From Billgrantia saliphila (lineage in GTDB: Bacteria > Pseudomonadota > Gammaproteobacteria > Pseudomonadales > Halomonadaceae): a stretch of 64,000 nucleotides of DNA. Location of the stretch: the NCBI RefSeq assembly GCF_002930105.1, contig NZ_PJRN01000005.1, positions 1 through 64,000 of the forward strand. The letters run 5' to 3'. The stretch's first letter is position 1, and each line of letters begins with the position of its first letter. The position numbers and the translations under genes were made by a program. This document shows, piece by piece, positions 27,777-38,985 of this stretch. Below the pieces are notes generated by a model that was not told where the DNA came from, ran no database searches, and saw only the letters and a program-made list of their open reading frames with translations.

Positions 27777-30700
27777 ATGAAACAGGGTTCTTCGAAACAT
27801 CTGTGGTGGATAGTTCCGCTCCTGTTCGCGGTACTGCTCGTCGCGGCGGCGGCACTTCTGCCCTGGAATTTCCTGAAGCCGGTCATCAGCGAGCGCATCG
27901 AGGAGGCCACCGGTCGCCAAGTGGCCATACGCGGCGATGTGGGAATCGACCTGTTTCCACGACCAGAGTTAACGCTGAATGAGGTGACGCTCGACAATCC
28001 GGATTGGGCCGCTTCGCCGCACATGCTTGAGGCGCAGCGCATCAGCCTCGCGCCCTCTCTCCGCGACCTGCTCCGCGGACAGGTCACGATGAATGATATC
28101 GGAATCGACAGCGCGACCCTGAACCTGGAACAGCGTGCCGATGGCATCAACAGCTGGGAATTCGGCGACGGGCGGCAGGATCGACAGGATCAGCAGGCAC
28201 AGTCACAAGTAGGTGCCGCCTCACCCCTGCCCGATCTCTCCGTATTCGATTCTGAGGTGCACTACCGAGCCGCCCAGGCCGATACCCCCCTCGACCTATT
28301 CATATCCAACCTTGAGGTTCAAACTGATGACGAGGCCCTGCACACTAGGGCGACACTGACATTTCAGGAGCGGCGCTTTGAGCTGGAGGCTGAAACCGAT
28401 CCCATCGAAGCCTTCACGGATGGTGCCCAGGCCTTCGGCGGCGAAGTTTCGCTCAGCTCCGGGGAGAGTCGATTCACGGGAAGCTTCGAGGCACCCGAAA
28501 CTCCGTCATTGGAGCGATTTCAGGTGGACGGGGAGCTCATCCTGGAGAACCTTACCCATTGGTCACAATGGTTGGAGCTGCCGCCAGTCGAGCTGGATCG
28601 CCTAGAAATGGCGGCACACCTCGAGCGCGATGGCAGCGAGTGGCACTTGCGCGACATCGACGCCTCCGCTGCCGGGAGTCGCATCACCGGTGAGCTGTCG
28701 CTGGATAACTCAGGCAAGGCACCGACATTCGACGGCCGGCTCTCCTCACCGGAACTCGATGTCGCCGCATTGCGTGAGGCCACGCCGGAATCAGAGAAAG
28801 AGACGGCAGTCTCGATTCCCGTGCTGCCGAACTGGCGAGGCGAGGTTGCACTCGCGGTGGATCGCCTCAGGTTTGCCGACACGGCGATTCACAACCTCCA
28901 GGGACAGCTTCGGTTCGCCGAGCATACGGCGTCACTCGAGCCTTTCTCCTTCGAGATGGCGCACGGTAGCGTCGAGGGTAATGCGCGGCTGACGAGCGGC
29001 CCCGAGACGCTCGACGCGCAGGCGCGCATCTCATTGCAGGAAATTGACCTGGCCCAGCTCGGCATGCCGCAGGAGGCTGATGGCACGCTGGATGCCGACC
29101 TCTCGCTCCACCTCGAGCCACTCCCGCAGGGCCCAAGCCACGAGCGCAGCACGCTGCTTGCCAATTTGCGGATCGCCAACGCTCGTGCTGCCTATCGCCA
29201 CGACGAAACCGACAGCGACCTGGAAGCGATGCTTGAAAACGAAGGCGGGGGGGAGCCACCCGGACTGCGGCTGACGGTGAATGGCACCTTTCGCGACAAG
29301 CCGCTGGACATGCAGGTCAGCGGCGCTCCCCTACCCGCTCTGATCGACCTGGAAGAGACTACCCTGCGAGAGGACTACCCGCTCGAGGCGGAAGCCACCT
29401 CCGACGGACTACATGTCCAGGCGGATACCACGTTGGATCTGATCCTCAGCCCCGAAACCTTTTCAGCAGACCTGATACTGAACGACGAAAGTGGCCGCGA
29501 TCTTGAAGCCTGGATCGGCCCGGTGCTGCCCCCCCTGCCAGAATACCGGCTCGCGGGCCGGTTGAGCCGTGAAGGGGAGCAGTGGTCTGCCACCGGGGTC
29601 GAAGGAGAAATCGGTTCGACCTCCATCGCCGGCAGCGTGGAGGTTCTTGCCGCTGACCACCCTGTCGTCACAGCCGATCTCGAGGCCGGGCGCATCGACC
29701 TGGCGCAGTTCCTTCCCGCTGGCGAAACGTCGGATGATACGGCCCGGAACGAATCGCTGCTGGTGCCGCTACGAAGCTTCGACGGCCAAATGGACCTGCA
29801 AGCCACTGCCCTGGTGCTGCCCAACGGACTCGTGCTTCAAGACCTCGTACTCGACGCCGACCTGGACGCAGGCAGACTGCAGGTGGATCCCCTCCGGTTT
29901 CGCCTTGGCGGCGGCTCTCTTGCCGGCACGCTTGCGCTGGACGCGACCGGAGACCCGGCATCCGGGCGCCTGGATATCGCACTCGACGACATCGCTCTGA
30001 GTAGCTTGGGTGATACGTTTACACCCGTGGAGGATCGGCTCGGCAGGCTATCCGGAAATCTGCACATCCATGTGAGTGAAACGCTGCCCACCGACAGACG
30101 CGACGATCTGCTGCTGCCGTTCATCGGCCGTCTGAGTTTCGAGCCCTCGGAGCTTCGCTTCGCTGACCCCGAGGCCGGAACCGAACTGACCCTGCGCCTG
30201 GAAACCCAGGGCGCCGATACCGGAAACCAGACGTTTCGGCTTGAGGGCGAAGGTCGCTACGATGGCGCCCCGGCATCGCTCTCCCTGCGGAGCGACCCCC
30301 TGCTTGCCGCCCGCGACCCGGACCGTTCGTATGCGGTGGATCTCGAGGCCGACATCGTCGACACGCGGCTCAGATTGCAAGGCACGCTTCTGCGGCCGCT
30401 GGCGTTGGAAGGACTGGATCTCGAACTCGCACTGGAAGGCCCGAACCCACAGCGCCTGAGCCGCCTGCTAGGCATAGCGTTACCGCAGCTCCCTGCCTAT
30501 TCCGTATCTGGAAACGTGGACCTGGAAAACGAGCGCTGGGTCTTCAGCGAGATGCAGGGGCAGGTTGGCGACAGCGATCTAGCAGGACGCCTGACACTCG
30601 ATACCGGCACCACGCCGCCTCGACTGGAAGGGGAGCTATCCTCCCAGTACCTCGACATCGAGGACCTCGGCTTTCTCGCCGGAGCGACCCCAGAGGAGAT

Positions 30701-31610
30701 CGAAGCCGACGACCGCTTCGTGCTGCCCGATACGCCGATCATCACCGGTGGGTGGCTTGGGGTGGCAGCCAATATTAACTACCGGGGCGAGTCCGTGCTC
30801 GCGGGCGAGGTTCCATTGAGCAATGTAGCCATCAACTTCGTGCTCGAGAATGGGCGCGGAAACTTCGACCCCGTCAGTTTCGGCGTCGAAGAAGGAAGAG
30901 TTGATCTCACGCTCGAGATCGATGCGAGTACACAGCCCCCCAGTGGCACGGTGCAGGTGGAGCTCCGGAAACTGGACCTCGACGCTTTACTGCAAAATTG
31001 GAATCTGGCCGATGAGAGCGTCGGCACCATCGGCGGGCGCGGCAAGCTCTGGGTCGAGGGCGCTTCGATTGCGGAACTTCTGGCCTCTGCCGATGGTGGC
31101 GTGGTACTGCTAATGACCGGCGGCAAGCTGGACGCGTTGCTCGTGGAACTCGCCGGAATCGATGCGGGCCAGACATTTCTAAGCTGGATTCGAGGGCGCG
31201 ATCCCATCCCCATCGATTGCGCTTACGCCGATCTTCAGGCAAGAGACGGTGTAACCCAGCTGGACACCTTCGTGGTGGACACAACCGACACCACCTTTAC
31301 CTTTGGTGGCCAGGTGAATTTGAATACGGAACGCCTGGATATCAGCATTATCGCCCACCCCAAGGACCCCAGCCTTTTCGTCGGACGCTCTCCGCTCCAC
31401 CTGGGCGGCACCTTCGACGATGTCGAGCTCAGCGTGCATCGGCAAGGCCTTGCTCTGCGGGCCGGCGCAAGCGCTGTCCTTGGCGCCCTCGCCGGCCCCA
31501 TCACCGCTCTCTTGCCGCTACTGGAAGTCGGCGCAGGCCCCGACATGGCATACTGCCAAGGACTTATCAGCCGTTCCCGCGATGCCATCGAAGAGGAGGG
31601 CGCCGACTGA
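27777..31610 (+). CDS. AsmA family protein, large
   Basis: A 1277-residue protein anchored by one N-terminal helix (about residues 9-29, WWIVPLLFAVLLVAAAALL) with the rest in the periplasm. The AsmA signature follows the anchor: LKPVISERIEEATGRQVAIRG and LTLNEVTLDNPDWA. The body is a long series of beta-rich repeats, and residues 1080-1240 form the AsmA C-terminal domain (GGRGKLWVEGASIAELLAS, DTTDTTFTFGGQVNL). AsmA-type proteins are thought to bridge inner and outer membranes and move phospholipid. The length is about twice E. coli AsmA (617 aa), nearer to TamB/YhdP size. By eye the DNA is less GC-rich than its neighbours. It overlaps the BON gene start by one base. Confidence 0.88.
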   Translation: MKQGSSKHLWWIVPLLFAVLLVAAAALLPWNFLKPVISERIEEATGRQVAIRGDVGIDLFPRPELTLNEVTLDNPDWAASPHMLEAQRISLAPSLRDLLRGQVTMNDIGIDSATLNLEQRADGINSWEFGDGRQDRQDQQAQSQVGAASPLPDLSVFDSEVHYRAAQADTPLDLFISNLEVQTDDEALHTRATLTFQERRFELEAETDPIEAFTDGAQAFGGEVSLSSGESRFTGSFEAPETPSLERFQVDGELILENLTHWSQWLELPPVELDRLEMAAHLERDGSEWHLRDIDASAAGSRITGELSLDNSGKAPTFDGRLSSPELDVAALREATPESEKETAVSIPVLPNWRGEVALAVDRLRFADTAIHNLQGQLRFAEHTASLEPFSFEMAHGSVEGNARLTSGPETLDAQARISLQEIDLAQLGMPQEADGTLDADLSLHLEPLPQGPSHERSTLLANLRIANARAAYRHDETDSDLEAMLENEGGGEPPGLRLTVNGTFRDKPLDMQVSGAPLPALIDLEETTLREDYPLEAEATSDGLHVQADTTLDLILSPETFSADLILNDESGRDLEAWIGPVLPPLPEYRLAGRLSREGEQWSATGVEGEIGSTSIAGSVEVLAADHPVVTADLEAGRIDLAQFLPAGETSDDTARNESLLVPLRSFDGQMDLQATALVLPNGLVLQDLVLDADLDAGRLQVDPLRFRLGGGSLAGTLALDATGDPASGRLDIALDDIALSSLGDTFTPVEDRLGRLSGNLHIHVSETLPTDRRDDLLLPFIGRLSFEPSELRFADPEAGTELTLRLETQGADTGNQTFRLEGEGRYDGAPASLSLRSDPLLAARDPDRSYAVDLEADIVDTRLRLQGTLLRPLALEGLDLELALEGPNPQRLSRLLGIALPQLPAYSVSGNVDLENERWVFSEMQGQVGDSDLAGRLTLDTGTTPPRLEGELSSQYLDIEDLGFLAGATPEEIEADDRFVLPDTPIITGGWLGVAANINYRGESVLAGEVPLSNVAINFVLENGRGNFDPVSFGVEEGRVDLTLEIDASTQPPSGTVQVELRKLDLDALLQNWNLADESVGTIGGRGKLWVEGASIAELLASADGGVVLLMTGGKLDALLVELAGIDAGQTFLSWIRGRDPIPIDCAYADLQARDGVTQLDTFVVDTTDTTFTFGGQVNLNTERLDISIIAHPKDPSLFVGRSPLHLGGTFDDVELSVHRQGLALRAGASAVLGALAGPITALLPLLEVGAGPDMAYCQGLISRSRDAIEEEGAD

Positions 31611-31927
31611 TGCGTCAACGCTACTGGTTCGCCATCCTGTCGATACAAGGCCTTTTCATGCTCGGTCTTCTGGCCGGCTGCGCCGACACCCCCGTCAATG
31701 AATCTGCCAGGCTCGAACAGCAGGATTCGCTCGAAGCGGTGCAGATCAAAGCCCGGCTCCTTGAAGCACCGGACCTTGCCGGCTCGGCCATCGACGTGGA
31801 TCTGGACGGTGACCGAGCCATCCTGAAGGGCTTCGTTGAGACCACGGAGCAGCGCAAGAGAGCCGAGGACATCGCACGGGATCAGGACCGGGTGAAGACG
31901 GTGGACAATCAGATCACCGTGAAATAG
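31610..31927 (+). CDS. BON-domain lipoprotein
   Basis: A 105-residue lipoprotein. The signal peptide ends in the lipobox LLAGC with the lipidated Cys at about residue 24. A single BON domain (about residues 40-105) follows, with the typical IKARLLEAPDLAGSAIDVDLDGDRAILKGFV pattern and a terminal VKTVDNQITV. BON domains, as in OsmY and DolP, bind phospholipid or act at the envelope. The ATG overlaps the asmA stop, so the two are co-translated, and both are envelope proteins. Confidence 0.87.
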   Translation: MRQRYWFAILSIQGLFMLGLLAGCADTPVNESARLEQQDSLEAVQIKARLLEAPDLAGSAIDVDLDGDRAILKGFVETTEQRKRAEDIARDQDRVKTVDNQITVK

Positions 31928-31951
31928 AGGTTTCGCTCTGTTGTCAGTTCA

Positions 31952-33907
<1,956 letters not shown>

Positions 33908-33984
33908 GCAGGCTCCAACTGGCAGAGGGAGAAGGCCATCGCCGATACCGCTCAGTGGCAGGCATCGGAGGCGACGACCGGATC

Positions 33985-34509
33985 ATGAACGAGGATTCTA
34001 CCGCAACGACCAAGGCTCTGTGGCCCCAGCTGGCCACCGATCCGCTATGGGATTTCGCCCTGTCGTTTTATGCCCGGCCCGGCGTGGAGGCTGCCTGCCT
34101 GCTGCTGCAGGACGAAGCCGGCGTCGACGTCTGCGAACTGCTCTGGCACTGTTGGCTCCATCGTCATGGCTTGCGGCTCGTCGAGGCACCGCCCGAGCTG
34201 GCCGCCATTCGCCGCTGGCAAGAGGAGGTCACGGTGCCACTGCGAGGCCTGCGCCGCCGACTGAAAGCCGAAGCGATCCGGAGCGCAGGCGTCGCCCACG
34301 TTCGCGAGCAATTGAAGCAGGCCGAGCTCGCCGCCGAGCGCGAGACCCTTGCTCGTCTGCAGCGCCTGGCCGAGCAGGGCAGTGGCCTGAGCCCTTTAAC
34401 CACTTGTGCTTCAAGTCTGGAAATTTCCCTTGCTTCGCGCTGGGAATTACAGAAAAAAGCGCAACTTTTGGCAGTTCAAACCCTCGAATGCCAGCTTGAC
34501 CCTCTGTAG
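33985..34509 (+). CDS. TIGR02444 family protein
   Basis: A 174-residue cytoplasmic protein. DPLWDFALSFYARPGVEAACLLLQD and VDVCELLWHCWLHRHGL match the TIGR02444 family of small uncharacterised gammaproteobacterial proteins that often lie beside yheS, as here (divergent). The rest is helical and charged, with RGLRRRLKAEAIRSAG and KQAELAAERETLARLQ. After about residue 130 the sequence leaves the family pattern and ends in an atypical Leu/Ser/Thr-rich tail of about 40 residues with visibly lower GC, perhaps from loss of an earlier stop. Function unknown. Confidence 0.8.
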   Translation: MNEDSTATTKALWPQLATDPLWDFALSFYARPGVEAACLLLQDEAGVDVCELLWHCWLHRHGLRLVEAPPELAAIRRWQEEVTVPLRGLRRRLKAEAIRSAGVAHVREQLKQAELAAERETLARLQRLAEQGSGLSPLTTCASSLEISLASRWELQKKAQLLAVQTLECQLDPL

Positions 34510-34637
34510 GGGGCACGCTAGCCTGAAAAAAGTTATGCAGCCAAACTGGCTGTTTGACGCCTGCTGATGCGTAATGCTTGATATATCGTTTTTGAGATAT
34601 AGCTTTCACGGGCCCAACCTGCGAGGAGAACATAATA
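34510..34637 (+). promoter_or_regulatory. teaABCD leader region with two inverted repeats
   Basis: This AT-rich stretch precedes teaA. It contains a CAGCCA-AAC-TGGCTG hairpin (34538-34552) followed by TTT, and a TATATC-GATATA inverted repeat (34582-34587 with 34596-34601). The ribosome site GAGGAGAA is at about 34621-34628. The tea operon is induced by high salinity in H. elongata, so this region is expected to hold that control; I could not fix a convincing sigma70 promoter. Confidence 0.5.
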
Positions 34638-35654
34638 ATGAAGGCAACCAAGTTGTTGACCACGGCCAGTATCGGCGCAGCGCTATTCGGTATGTCTACG
34701 GCTGCGTATTCCGATGACTGGCGCTACGCGCATGAGGAATTCGAAGGTGACGTTCAGGATGTTTTCGCTGTCGCCTTCAAGGAGCATATCGAGGAAAACT
34801 CCGATCATACCGTTCAGGTTTATCGCTTCGGCGAGCTGGGTGAATCCGACGATATCATGGAGCAGACGCAGGCTGGCATTCTCCAGTTCGTCAACCAGTC
34901 GCCTGGCTTCACCGGAGCGCTGATCCCCGAAGCTCAGATTTTCTTCATTCCCTATCTGCTGCCCACCGACGAAGAAACCGTGCTCGAGTTCTTCGAGGAG
35001 AGCAAGGCGATCAACGAAATGTTCCCCGAGCTCTACGCCGAGCAGGGGCTCGAACTCCTCCAGATGTATCCCGAAGGCGAAATGGTCATCACCGTGGATG
35101 AGCCTGTTCGCAGCCCGGAAGATCTGCGCGGCAAGAACATCCGCACCATGACCAACCCGCTGCTCTCCGAGACCTACCGCGCTTTCGGCGCCACCCCCAC
35201 CCCGCTGCCCTGGGGCGAGGTGTATGGCGGCCTGCAGACCGGCATCATTCAGGGTCAGGAAAATCCCATCTTCTGGATCGAATCCGGCGGTCTCTACGAG
35301 GTTTCCCCGCATCTGGTGTTCACCGGCCATGGCTGGTTCACCACCGCAATGATGGCCAACAAGGACTTCTTCGACGGTCTCCCCGAGGAGGACCAGGAGC
35401 TGATCCGCGAGGCCTCGGAAGCGGCCTACGATCATACCATCGAGCATATCTCCGGCCTGGCCGAGGAGTCCCTGCAGAAGATCCAGGAGGACTCCGACGA
35501 AGTGACCGTGACGCGTCTCGACGAGGAGGAGATCGAAGCCTTCCGCGAGCGTGCGCCGCAGGTCGAGGAGCGCTTCATCGAAATGACCGGCGAAAGCGGA
35601 CGTGAGCTGCTCGAGCAGTTCAAGGCCGACCTGGAAGCCGTGACCGAAGAGTAA
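34638..35654 (+). CDS. teaA: Ectoine/hydroxyectoine-binding protein TeaA of TRAP transporter
   Basis: A 338-residue periplasmic DctP-type binding protein. A signal peptide (residues 1-25, cut near AYS-D) leads into DDWRYAHEEFEGDVQDVF. The whole protein closely resembles H. elongata TeaA as I remember it, including GELGESDDIMEQTQ, QFVNQSPGFTG, the TRAP signature PLPWGEVYGGLQTGIIQGQE and NPIFWIESGGLYEVSPHL. TeaA binds ectoine and hydroxyectoine with high affinity and feeds TeaBC, recovering leaked osmolyte and importing it from outside. The mature protein is strongly acidic. A terminator hairpin separates it from teaB, which would give excess binding protein. Confidence 0.95.
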   Translation: MKATKLLTTASIGAALFGMSTAAYSDDWRYAHEEFEGDVQDVFAVAFKEHIEENSDHTVQVYRFGELGESDDIMEQTQAGILQFVNQSPGFTGALIPEAQIFFIPYLLPTDEETVLEFFEESKAINEMFPELYAEQGLELLQMYPEGEMVITVDEPVRSPEDLRGKNIRTMTNPLLSETYRAFGATPTPLPWGEVYGGLQTGIIQGQENPIFWIESGGLYEVSPHLVFTGHGWFTTAMMANKDFFDGLPEEDQELIREASEAAYDHTIEHISGLAEESLQKIQEDSDEVTVTRLDEEEIEAFRERAPQVEERFIEMTGESGRELLEQFKADLEAVTEE

Positions 35655-35677
35655 GCCGTTTCGGCTTGCCGTCGCAG

Positions 35678-35709
35678 GGGGGTAGCCATCTGGCTACCCC
35701 CTTACGTTT
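35678..35709 (+). terminator. Terminator/attenuator between teaA and teaB
   Basis: A near-perfect GC-rich stem (GGGGGTAGCC with GGCTACCCCC, 35678-35701, loop ATCT) followed by TTACGTTTC, 24 bases after teaA. As it lies inside the tea cluster it probably acts as a partial terminator that lowers teaBC expression relative to teaA. Confidence 0.75.
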
Positions 35710-35838
35710 CCGGCCGGTGCGCTTCCCGGCCAAACAGCGTTGAAGGTTTCGGCGCTCATTTGCCGCACCGTTGCTTACCCTTGAGGTCGAGAAAAGCGCT
35801 CTACTATCTTGCAGGGAAGTATCCAGGAGATCGGTCGC

Positions 35839-36417
35839 ATGACTGAAGAAGAATCCGAAAAGAATTATCGCTCCACCCTTCCTGGCCCTCTCGGCATCCT
35901 CGACACCTGGATCAGCCGCGCCGAATCGGCCATCCTGGCGTTGGGCGTGATCCTGATGGCCGTCAATACCGTCGCCAACGTGATCAGCCGCTTCGCCCTT
36001 GGCGAGAGCCTGCATTTCTCCGAGGAGATCAACCGCATCCTGATCGTGATGGTCACCTTCGCCGGTCTCGGTTATGCGGCACGGCACGGCCGGCACATCC
36101 GCATGTCCGCTTTCTACGATGCCCTGCCCACCGGCGCTCGTCGCTGGCTGATGGTGGCGATCTGTCTGTTCACCTCGCTGGTGATGTTCGTGCTCTGCTA
36201 CTTCTCCATCGGCTATATCGAGACTCTCTACGACCGGGGACGAGTCTTGCCATCGCTGAGCGTTCCGGTATGGATGATCTATCTATGGGTACCGGTAGGC
36301 TTCACCATTACCGGGATCCAGTACTTGCTCACCGCGGTCAAGAATCTCACCTCCCGTGACGTTTATTTGTCGACCCACGTGGTCGATGGATACAAGGATA
36401 CGGAAACGGAAGTCTGA
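35839..36417 (+). CDS. teaB: TRAP transporter small permease TeaB
   Basis: A 192-residue inner-membrane protein with four helices ([72 protein letters not shown]). It is the small membrane subunit of the ectoine TRAP transporter. The characteristic [15 protein letters not shown] lies between helices 2 and 3. An ATG at 35839 with AGGAG upstream is preferred to an in-frame TTG 30 bases earlier. It lies 184 bases after teaA, behind an internal hairpin, and 23 bases before teaC. Confidence 0.93.
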   Translation: MTEEESEKNYRSTLPGPLGILDTWISRAESAILALGVILMAVNTVANVISRFALGESLHFSEEINRILIVMVTFAGLGYAARHGRHIRMSAFYDALPTGARRWLMVAICLFTSLVMFVLCYFSIGYIETLYDRGRVLPSLSVPVWMIYLWVPVGFTITGIQYLLTAVKNLTSRDVYLSTHVVDGYKDTETEV

Positions 36418-36440
36418 CGCAGGGCTGAGGAACAATAACC

Positions 36441-37724
36441 ATGACACCCATCATACTTTCCATCATGATCGTGCTCCTCCTGCTGGGGTTCCCGATGATG
36501 ATTCCGCTGGCGACGGCAGCCTTCGTCGGCTTCTTCATGACCTTCGGCGGGCTGGGGCAAATGGAAACCCTCATCCAGCAGATGATGGGGGGCATTCGCC
36601 CCACCGCCCTGATCGCCGTGCCGATGTTCATTCTGGCCGCCGACATCATGACCCGCGGCCAATCCGCCGGGCGCCTGATCGATATGGTCATGAGCTTCGT
36701 CGGCCACGTGAAGGGCGGCCTGGCGGTCAGTACCGCCGCTTCCTGCACCCTGTTCGGCGCCGTATCGGGCTCGACCCAGGCCACCGTGGTGGCGGTGGGC
36801 TCGCCGCTGCGGCCACGCCTGCTCAAGGCCGGCTACTCGGACTCCTTCACCCTGGCGCTGATCATCAACTCCAGCGATATCGCCTTTCTGATACCGCCGA
36901 GCATCGGCATGATCATTTACGGGGTCATCTCCGGCACCTCGATCGGCGAGCTGTTCATCGCCGGTATAGGCCCCGGCCTGCTGATCCTGGCCATGTTCTC
37001 GGCCTATTGCGTGATCTACGCCATCGTTCGCAAGGTTCCCGCGGAGCCCAAGTCGAGCTGGAAGGAGCGCGTCAGGGCCGTGCGCGACGCGCTGTGGCCG
37101 CTCGGCTTCCCGGTGCTGATCGTCGGCGGTATCTATGGCGGTATCTTCAGCCCCACCGAGGCCGCGGCAGCGTGCGTACTTTATGCCGTTCTGCTCGAGT
37201 TCGTGATCTTCCGTTCGCTGCAGCTGCCGGACATTTACACCATCGCCAAGTCCACCGGCCTGATCACCGCGGTGGTGTTCATCCTGGTGGCGGTGGGCAA
37301 CGGCTTCTCCTGGATCATCTCGTTCGCCCAGATTCCGCAGACCCTGCTGGGTGCGTTCGGTGTCAACGAGGCCGGACCGATCGGTGTGCTGGTGGCCATC
37401 TCGATATCCTTCTTCATCGCCTGCATGTTCGTCGACCCGATCGTGGTGATCCTGGTGCTGACGCCGATCTTCGCCCCGGCGATAGCGGCCTCGGGTCTCG
37501 ATCCAGTGCTGGTGGGGGTATTGATCACGCTACAGGTCGCGATCGGTTCGGCCACGCCGCCCTTCGGCTGCGATATCTTTACCGCCATCGCCATATTCAA
37601 GCGCCCCTACTGGGAAGTGATTCGTGGGACGCCACCGTTCATCTTCATGCTGATCCTGTCGGCGGCATTGATCATCATGTTCCCGCAGATCGCCCTGTTC
37701 CTGCGGGACGTGGCGTTCAACTGA
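36441..37724 (+). CDS. teaC: TRAP transporter large permease TeaC
   Basis: A 427-residue membrane protein with about 12 helices, the transport channel of the ectoine TRAP system. DctM-family segments include STAASCTLFGAVSGSTQATV, NSSDIAFLIPPSIGMIIYG and the final IGSATPPFGCDIFTAIAIFK. With TeaB it moves ectoine or hydroxyectoine delivered by TeaA, driven by the sodium gradient. It begins MTPIILSIMIVLLLLGFPMM, the usual DctM start. teaD follows within 30 bases. Confidence 0.95.
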   Translation: MTPIILSIMIVLLLLGFPMMIPLATAAFVGFFMTFGGLGQMETLIQQMMGGIRPTALIAVPMFILAADIMTRGQSAGRLIDMVMSFVGHVKGGLAVSTAASCTLFGAVSGSTQATVVAVGSPLRPRLLKAGYSDSFTLALIINSSDIAFLIPPSIGMIIYGVISGTSIGELFIAGIGPGLLILAMFSAYCVIYAIVRKVPAEPKSSWKERVRAVRDALWPLGFPVLIVGGIYGGIFSPTEAAAACVLYAVLLEFVIFRSLQLPDIYTIAKSTGLITAVVFILVAVGNGFSWIISFAQIPQTLLGAFGVNEAGPIGVLVAISISFFIACMFVDPIVVILVLTPIFAPAIAASGLDPVLVGVLITLQVAIGSATPPFGCDIFTAIAIFKRPYWEVIRGTPPFIFMLILSAALIIMFPQIALFLRDVAFN

Positions 37725-37751
37725 TGGCGGAACCGACCTGAGGAGACGGTG

Positions 37752-38195
37752 ATGTTCAATCGAATACTGGTACCGGTGGACGGCTCGAAGGGGGCTCTCA
37801 AGGCGCTTCAGAAGGCCGTGGCGCTGCATCTGCTGACCGGCGCCGAACTCTACATACTATGTGTGTTCAAGCATCACAGCCTGCTGGAAGCCTCGCTCTC
37901 CATGGTGCGCCCCGAAAAGCTGGATATCCCCGACGACGCGCTCAAGGAGTACGCCACCGAGATCGCCGTGCATGCCAAGAGCGAGGCCGTGGCTCTGGGC
38001 GCCGATCCGGACAGGCTGCGTGCCTTCGTCAAGGGCGGGCGACCATCGCGCACTATCGTGCGCTTCGCCCTCAAGCGCGAGTGCGACCTGGTCGTGATCG
38101 GCGCGCAGGGCACCAACGGCGAAAAGAGCCTGCTGCTGGGCAGCGTCGCCCAGCGGGTGGCGGGATCCGCCCACTGCCCCACGCTGGTCGTTTGA
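37752..38195 (+). CDS. teaD: Universal stress protein TeaD, regulator of the ectoine transporter
   Basis: A 147-residue single-domain Usp protein ([19 protein letters not shown] at the start). The ATP-binding loop [22 protein letters not shown] fits G-2x-G-9x-G(S). In H. elongata TeaD of the same size binds ATP and lowers TeaABC activity, and its gene follows teaC exactly as here. The ATG at 37752 is preferred to the overlapping GTG at 37749; AGGAG lies upstream. It is probably co-transcribed with teaBC. Confidence 0.93.
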   Translation: MFNRILVPVDGSKGALKALQKAVALHLLTGAELYILCVFKHHSLLEASLSMVRPEKLDIPDDALKEYATEIAVHAKSEAVALGADPDRLRAFVKGGRPSRTIVRFALKRECDLVVIGAQGTNGEKSLLLGSVAQRVAGSAHCPTLVV

Positions 38196-38301
38196 CCGCC
38201 GCAGGGGCGGCGCGCCCGCGGGTGCGGAACCGACCCGGCCCTGTTAGAGTCCGATAATGAGGTCAAGCCGACCGCCCCATTAACCTTCGATAGGACTCTG
38301 C

Positions 38302-38985
38302 ATGAAAACACTGCTGACTTTCGCCTCCGTGGCCGCTCTGCTGGCCGCGGCGCCAGTCGCGTTGGCCGCACCGGAAACAGAGGACGAGCGTCTCAGTTAC
38401 AGCCTGGGCATTGCCTATGGCCAGAGCATCGCTCAGGAATATTCCGACCTCGATGTGGACGCCTTCGCCGATGCCATTCGCGACATAATCGAGGGCAACG
38501 AACCGGCCATGGACGCAGACGAGATGGCCGAAACGCTGAGCCGATTCCAGCAGGAGGCGCTGGCTGCCCGTCAGGCCGAGGCCGAAGAGCTGGCCGAGCA
38601 GAATCACGCCGAAGGAGAGGCCTACCTCGAAGAGAATGCGCAGCGCGAGGAGGTCACCACCACCGATTCCGGCTTGCAGTACGAGGTACTCGAGAGCGGC
38701 GACGGTGAAAGCCCCGAACCGACCTCCCACGTCGAAGTGCATTACGAGGGTACGCTGGTCGACGGTACCGTCTTCGACAGCTCCTTCGAACGCGGCCAGC
38801 CGCTGAGCTTTCGGGTGGACCAGGTGATCGAGGGGTGGCAGGAAGCCCTGCAGATGATGAGCGTGGGGGATACCTGGATGCTCTATATTCCCCCCGAGCT
38901 TGGCTATGGCGCCCAGGGCCAGGGTCCCATCGGCCCCAATGAGACGTTGATCTTCCGGGTCGAACTCCTCGATGTCATGGATTGA
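38302..38985 (+). CDS. FKBP-type peptidyl-prolyl isomerase, periplasmic (FkpA/Mip-like)
   Basis: A 227-residue chaperone and prolyl isomerase. A signal peptide (1-22, cut after LAA or ALA) is followed by a helical dimerisation domain (LSYSLGIAYGQSIAQEY, FADAIRDIIEGNEP, about residues 30-115) and a C-terminal FKBP domain (HVEVHYEGTLVDGTVFDSSF, VIEGWQEALQMMSVGDTW, YIPPELGYG). This is the FkpA/Mip layout for folding outer-membrane and periplasmic proteins. Mature residues are strongly acidic. The ATG of the next gene lies 14 bases before its stop in another frame. Confidence 0.93.
   Translation: MKTLLTFASVAALLAAAPVALAAPETEDERLSYSLGIAYGQSIAQEYSDLDVDAFADAIRDIIEGNEPAMDADEMAETLSRFQQEALAARQAEAEELAEQNHAEGEAYLEENAQREEVTTTDSGLQYEVLESGDGESPEPTSHVEVHYEGTLVDGTVFDSSFERGQPLSFRVDQVIEGWQEALQMMSVGDTWMLYIPPELGYGAQGQGPIGPNETLIFRVELLDVMD

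Noticed and set aside
34554..34583. TTGACG-N18-TTGATA as teaA promoter
   Set aside because: The -10 is too poor and spacing is at the limit; left as unassigned.
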